From: Chitinophaga pinensis
GTDB lineage: Bacteria; Planctomycetota; Phycisphaerae; Phycisphaerales; SM1A02
Assembly: GCA_943329105.2 (NCBI GenBank)
Contig: CALQCP020000002.1
Span: 1-51,818 of the forward strand
Direction of reading: 5' to 3'
Length of the DNA stretch: 51,818 bases
The translations under genes and the position numbers were made by a program. Shown one piece after another: positions 50,844 through 51,818 of the stretch. The notes beneath the pieces are model-generated. The model was not told the DNA's origin and did no database searches. It worked only from the letters and a program-made list of their open reading frames with translations. Every line of letters begins with the position of its first letter. The stretch's first letter is position 1.

Positions 50844-51818
50844 TTAGTCCCACTCGGCGCCGAACGCCCACTCATAATTCTTCCAGCGCCCAATGGACGA
50901 TCGGTTGATCGGCTTGCGCACCTGCTCATGGCTCAGCGTCAGCACGGTGCGCGCGTTGGATTCCGGCGCAAGGACGGTCTCTTCCATGGCCAATCCCATG
51001 CGCTTCAGACATCGCTCCATATGTCCGCGTGGATCGGCAACCAAATCCTCGTAGACGATCGATTCGTGCGGGATTCCGAGCGCTTGCAACGCCTGCGGCA
51101 CCAGCGCCCGTTCGGCGGCGATGATGCGGCGGATGCTTCCCAACGAACTTGTCCAACCGACGTTCTTTGGATGAAAGTTCGAGAGAAACAGGCTGACTGC
51201 CGTGTCGCGCGGTTCGCGCATGATGTGAAAACACACGGCGCCCGGCATGACGGCGGCCACAGCGGGCAACCAGTGCCAGGTATTGAGTGACTTGTCGAAC
51301 ATCCACTGCGTATTGCCGCGCCGCATGGAAGCGATGCCGGACAGGTAGTTCTGCTGCATGGCGAGCGCTTCATCAGTGGGCAGCATGGCCAGTCCGGTTG
51401 GCCATGCGCCAGCGGAGATGACTGCAGTTCCAAGCGTGTTGATGCCGTCGTACTCGCCGATACCCGTCACCGCGGAATGACGATCAAGCATCTGTTCAAG
51501 CAGGGTGGTGCCACTGCGGGGCATGCCAACCACCAGCGCAACACCATTCACTGCGGGCGCGCGCGGCGTGAACCATGGCTTTCCGCGGGTGAGCAGCGCT
51601 GATTGTGCGTTGGCATCGGCAATCACGCCTTGAACGTCAAACTGCTCGCCGGTGGTGGCGTGCAGGTGTTCTGCCAGTGCGAAGGCGCGGCGGTACTCGC
51701 CGGCAGCGTCAAGCATGCGGACGGCGTCGAAGCCGGCGATGCGGCGTGCCAGGGCAAGCGCCTCGCTGCGTGCAAAGGCTTCCAGGCGGTCCGCGGTGCC
51801 AGCGGGGTCCGTCAGTGC
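50844..51818 (-). CDS. TPR-sulfotransferase paralog, 5' end outside the window
   Basis: The frame stays open to the edge, so the N-terminal TPR part is missing. A start at 51716 is only an internal Met (MLDAAGEYRRAF); the codons before it encode a stretch that aligns with the middle of the neighbouring paralog. The domain has VVGMPRSGTTLLEQMLDRHS, REPRDTAVSLFLSNFHPKN and IGRWKNYEWAFGAEWD, the last at the very end of the protein. Much of the visible part matches its neighbour, so the pair is a recent tandem duplicate. It is likely the first gene of the pair. Confidence 0.9.
   Translation of the reverse strand, partial: ALTDPAGTADRLEAFARSEALALARRIAGFDAVRMLDAAGEYRRAFALAEHLHATTGEQFDVQGVIADANAQSALLTRGKPWFTPRAPAVNGVALVVGMPRSGTTLLEQMLDRHSAVTGIGEYDGINTLGTAVISAGAWPTGLAMLPTDEALAMQQNYLSGIASMRRGNTQWMFDKSLNTWHWLPAVAAVMPGAVCFHIMREPRDTAVSLFLSNFHPKNVGWTSSLGSIRRIIAAERALVPQALQALGIPHESIVYEDLVADPRGHMERCLKRMGLAMEETVLAPESNARTVLTLSHEQVRKPINRSSIGRWKNYEWAFGAEWD

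Overview
This window looks like chromosome of a planctomycete, most likely a Phycisphaerae (Phycisphaerales-type) bacterium. The main reason is its secretome. Eight secreted proteins end in a PEP-CTERM-like tail of the form VPAPGALALLGVAGLVGA plus an Arg/Lys cluster. Five others end in the short dockerin-like tail [20 protein letters not shown]...GAWGPCP. Both tails are typical of that lineage. The DNA is GC-rich, genes are dense, and several minus-strand operons use 4-base stop/start overlaps. No IS element, prophage, rRNA or CRISPR array is visible. The only RNA gene seen is a tRNA-Gly(GCC).

Layout. 1-3.1 kb: the 3' end of an ArnT-like glycosyltransferase converges on a type III polyketide synthase translationally coupled to a geranylgeranyl-reductase-like flavoprotein. 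3.3-5.9 kb: three PAPG-CTERM genes. 6.0-11.7 kb: a Uup-type ABC-F ATPase, a transglutaminase-like exported protein and a GAF-GGDEF-EAL protein with altered signature motifs. 11.8-14.9 kb: two divergent exported thioredoxin-fold proteins. 15-17.5 kb: a YceI / membrane protein / DUF4105 operon. 17.8-19.4 kb: two more PAPG-CTERM genes. 19.5-21.6 kb: acetate-type symporter with its DUF485 partner. 21.6-25.5 kb: a tandem duplication of a dockerin-tailed gene together with its leader and terminator. 25.5-28.4 kb: winged-helix regulator, glycerol dehydrogenase, sialidase. 28.7-30 kb: two PAPG-CTERM genes. 30-38.3 kb: a minus-strand block with DUF3857/transglutaminase, fdhD, DUF7009, an FdhF/YdeP-like molybdoenzyme and mobA. 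38.3-46.4 kb: DUF1569, another PAPG-CTERM gene, a C39-like peptidase/propeller protein, an 18-residue-repeat protein, an MqsRA-like toxin-antitoxin pair, an RCC1-repeat protein, tRNA-Gly and a substrate-binding lipoprotein. 46.5-51.8 kb: a propeller/di-haem cytochrome protein and two tandem sulfotransferases, the last cut by the window edge.

How it works together. The dominant theme is envelope display: two different C-terminal signals, many unrelated or duplicated passenger domains, and hairpin terminators around them. At least four of the PAPG-CTERM genes share an upstream box with fixed internal spacing, which suggests co-regulation. The formate-dehydrogenase-like block brings together the enzyme, its sulfurtransferase (FdhD) and a cofactor nucleotidylation gene (mobA). 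No enzyme for sorting the PAPG tails (exosortase/archaeosortase type) and no cohesin partner for the dockerin tails is encoded here. All assignments are by eye from motifs; no database search was run.
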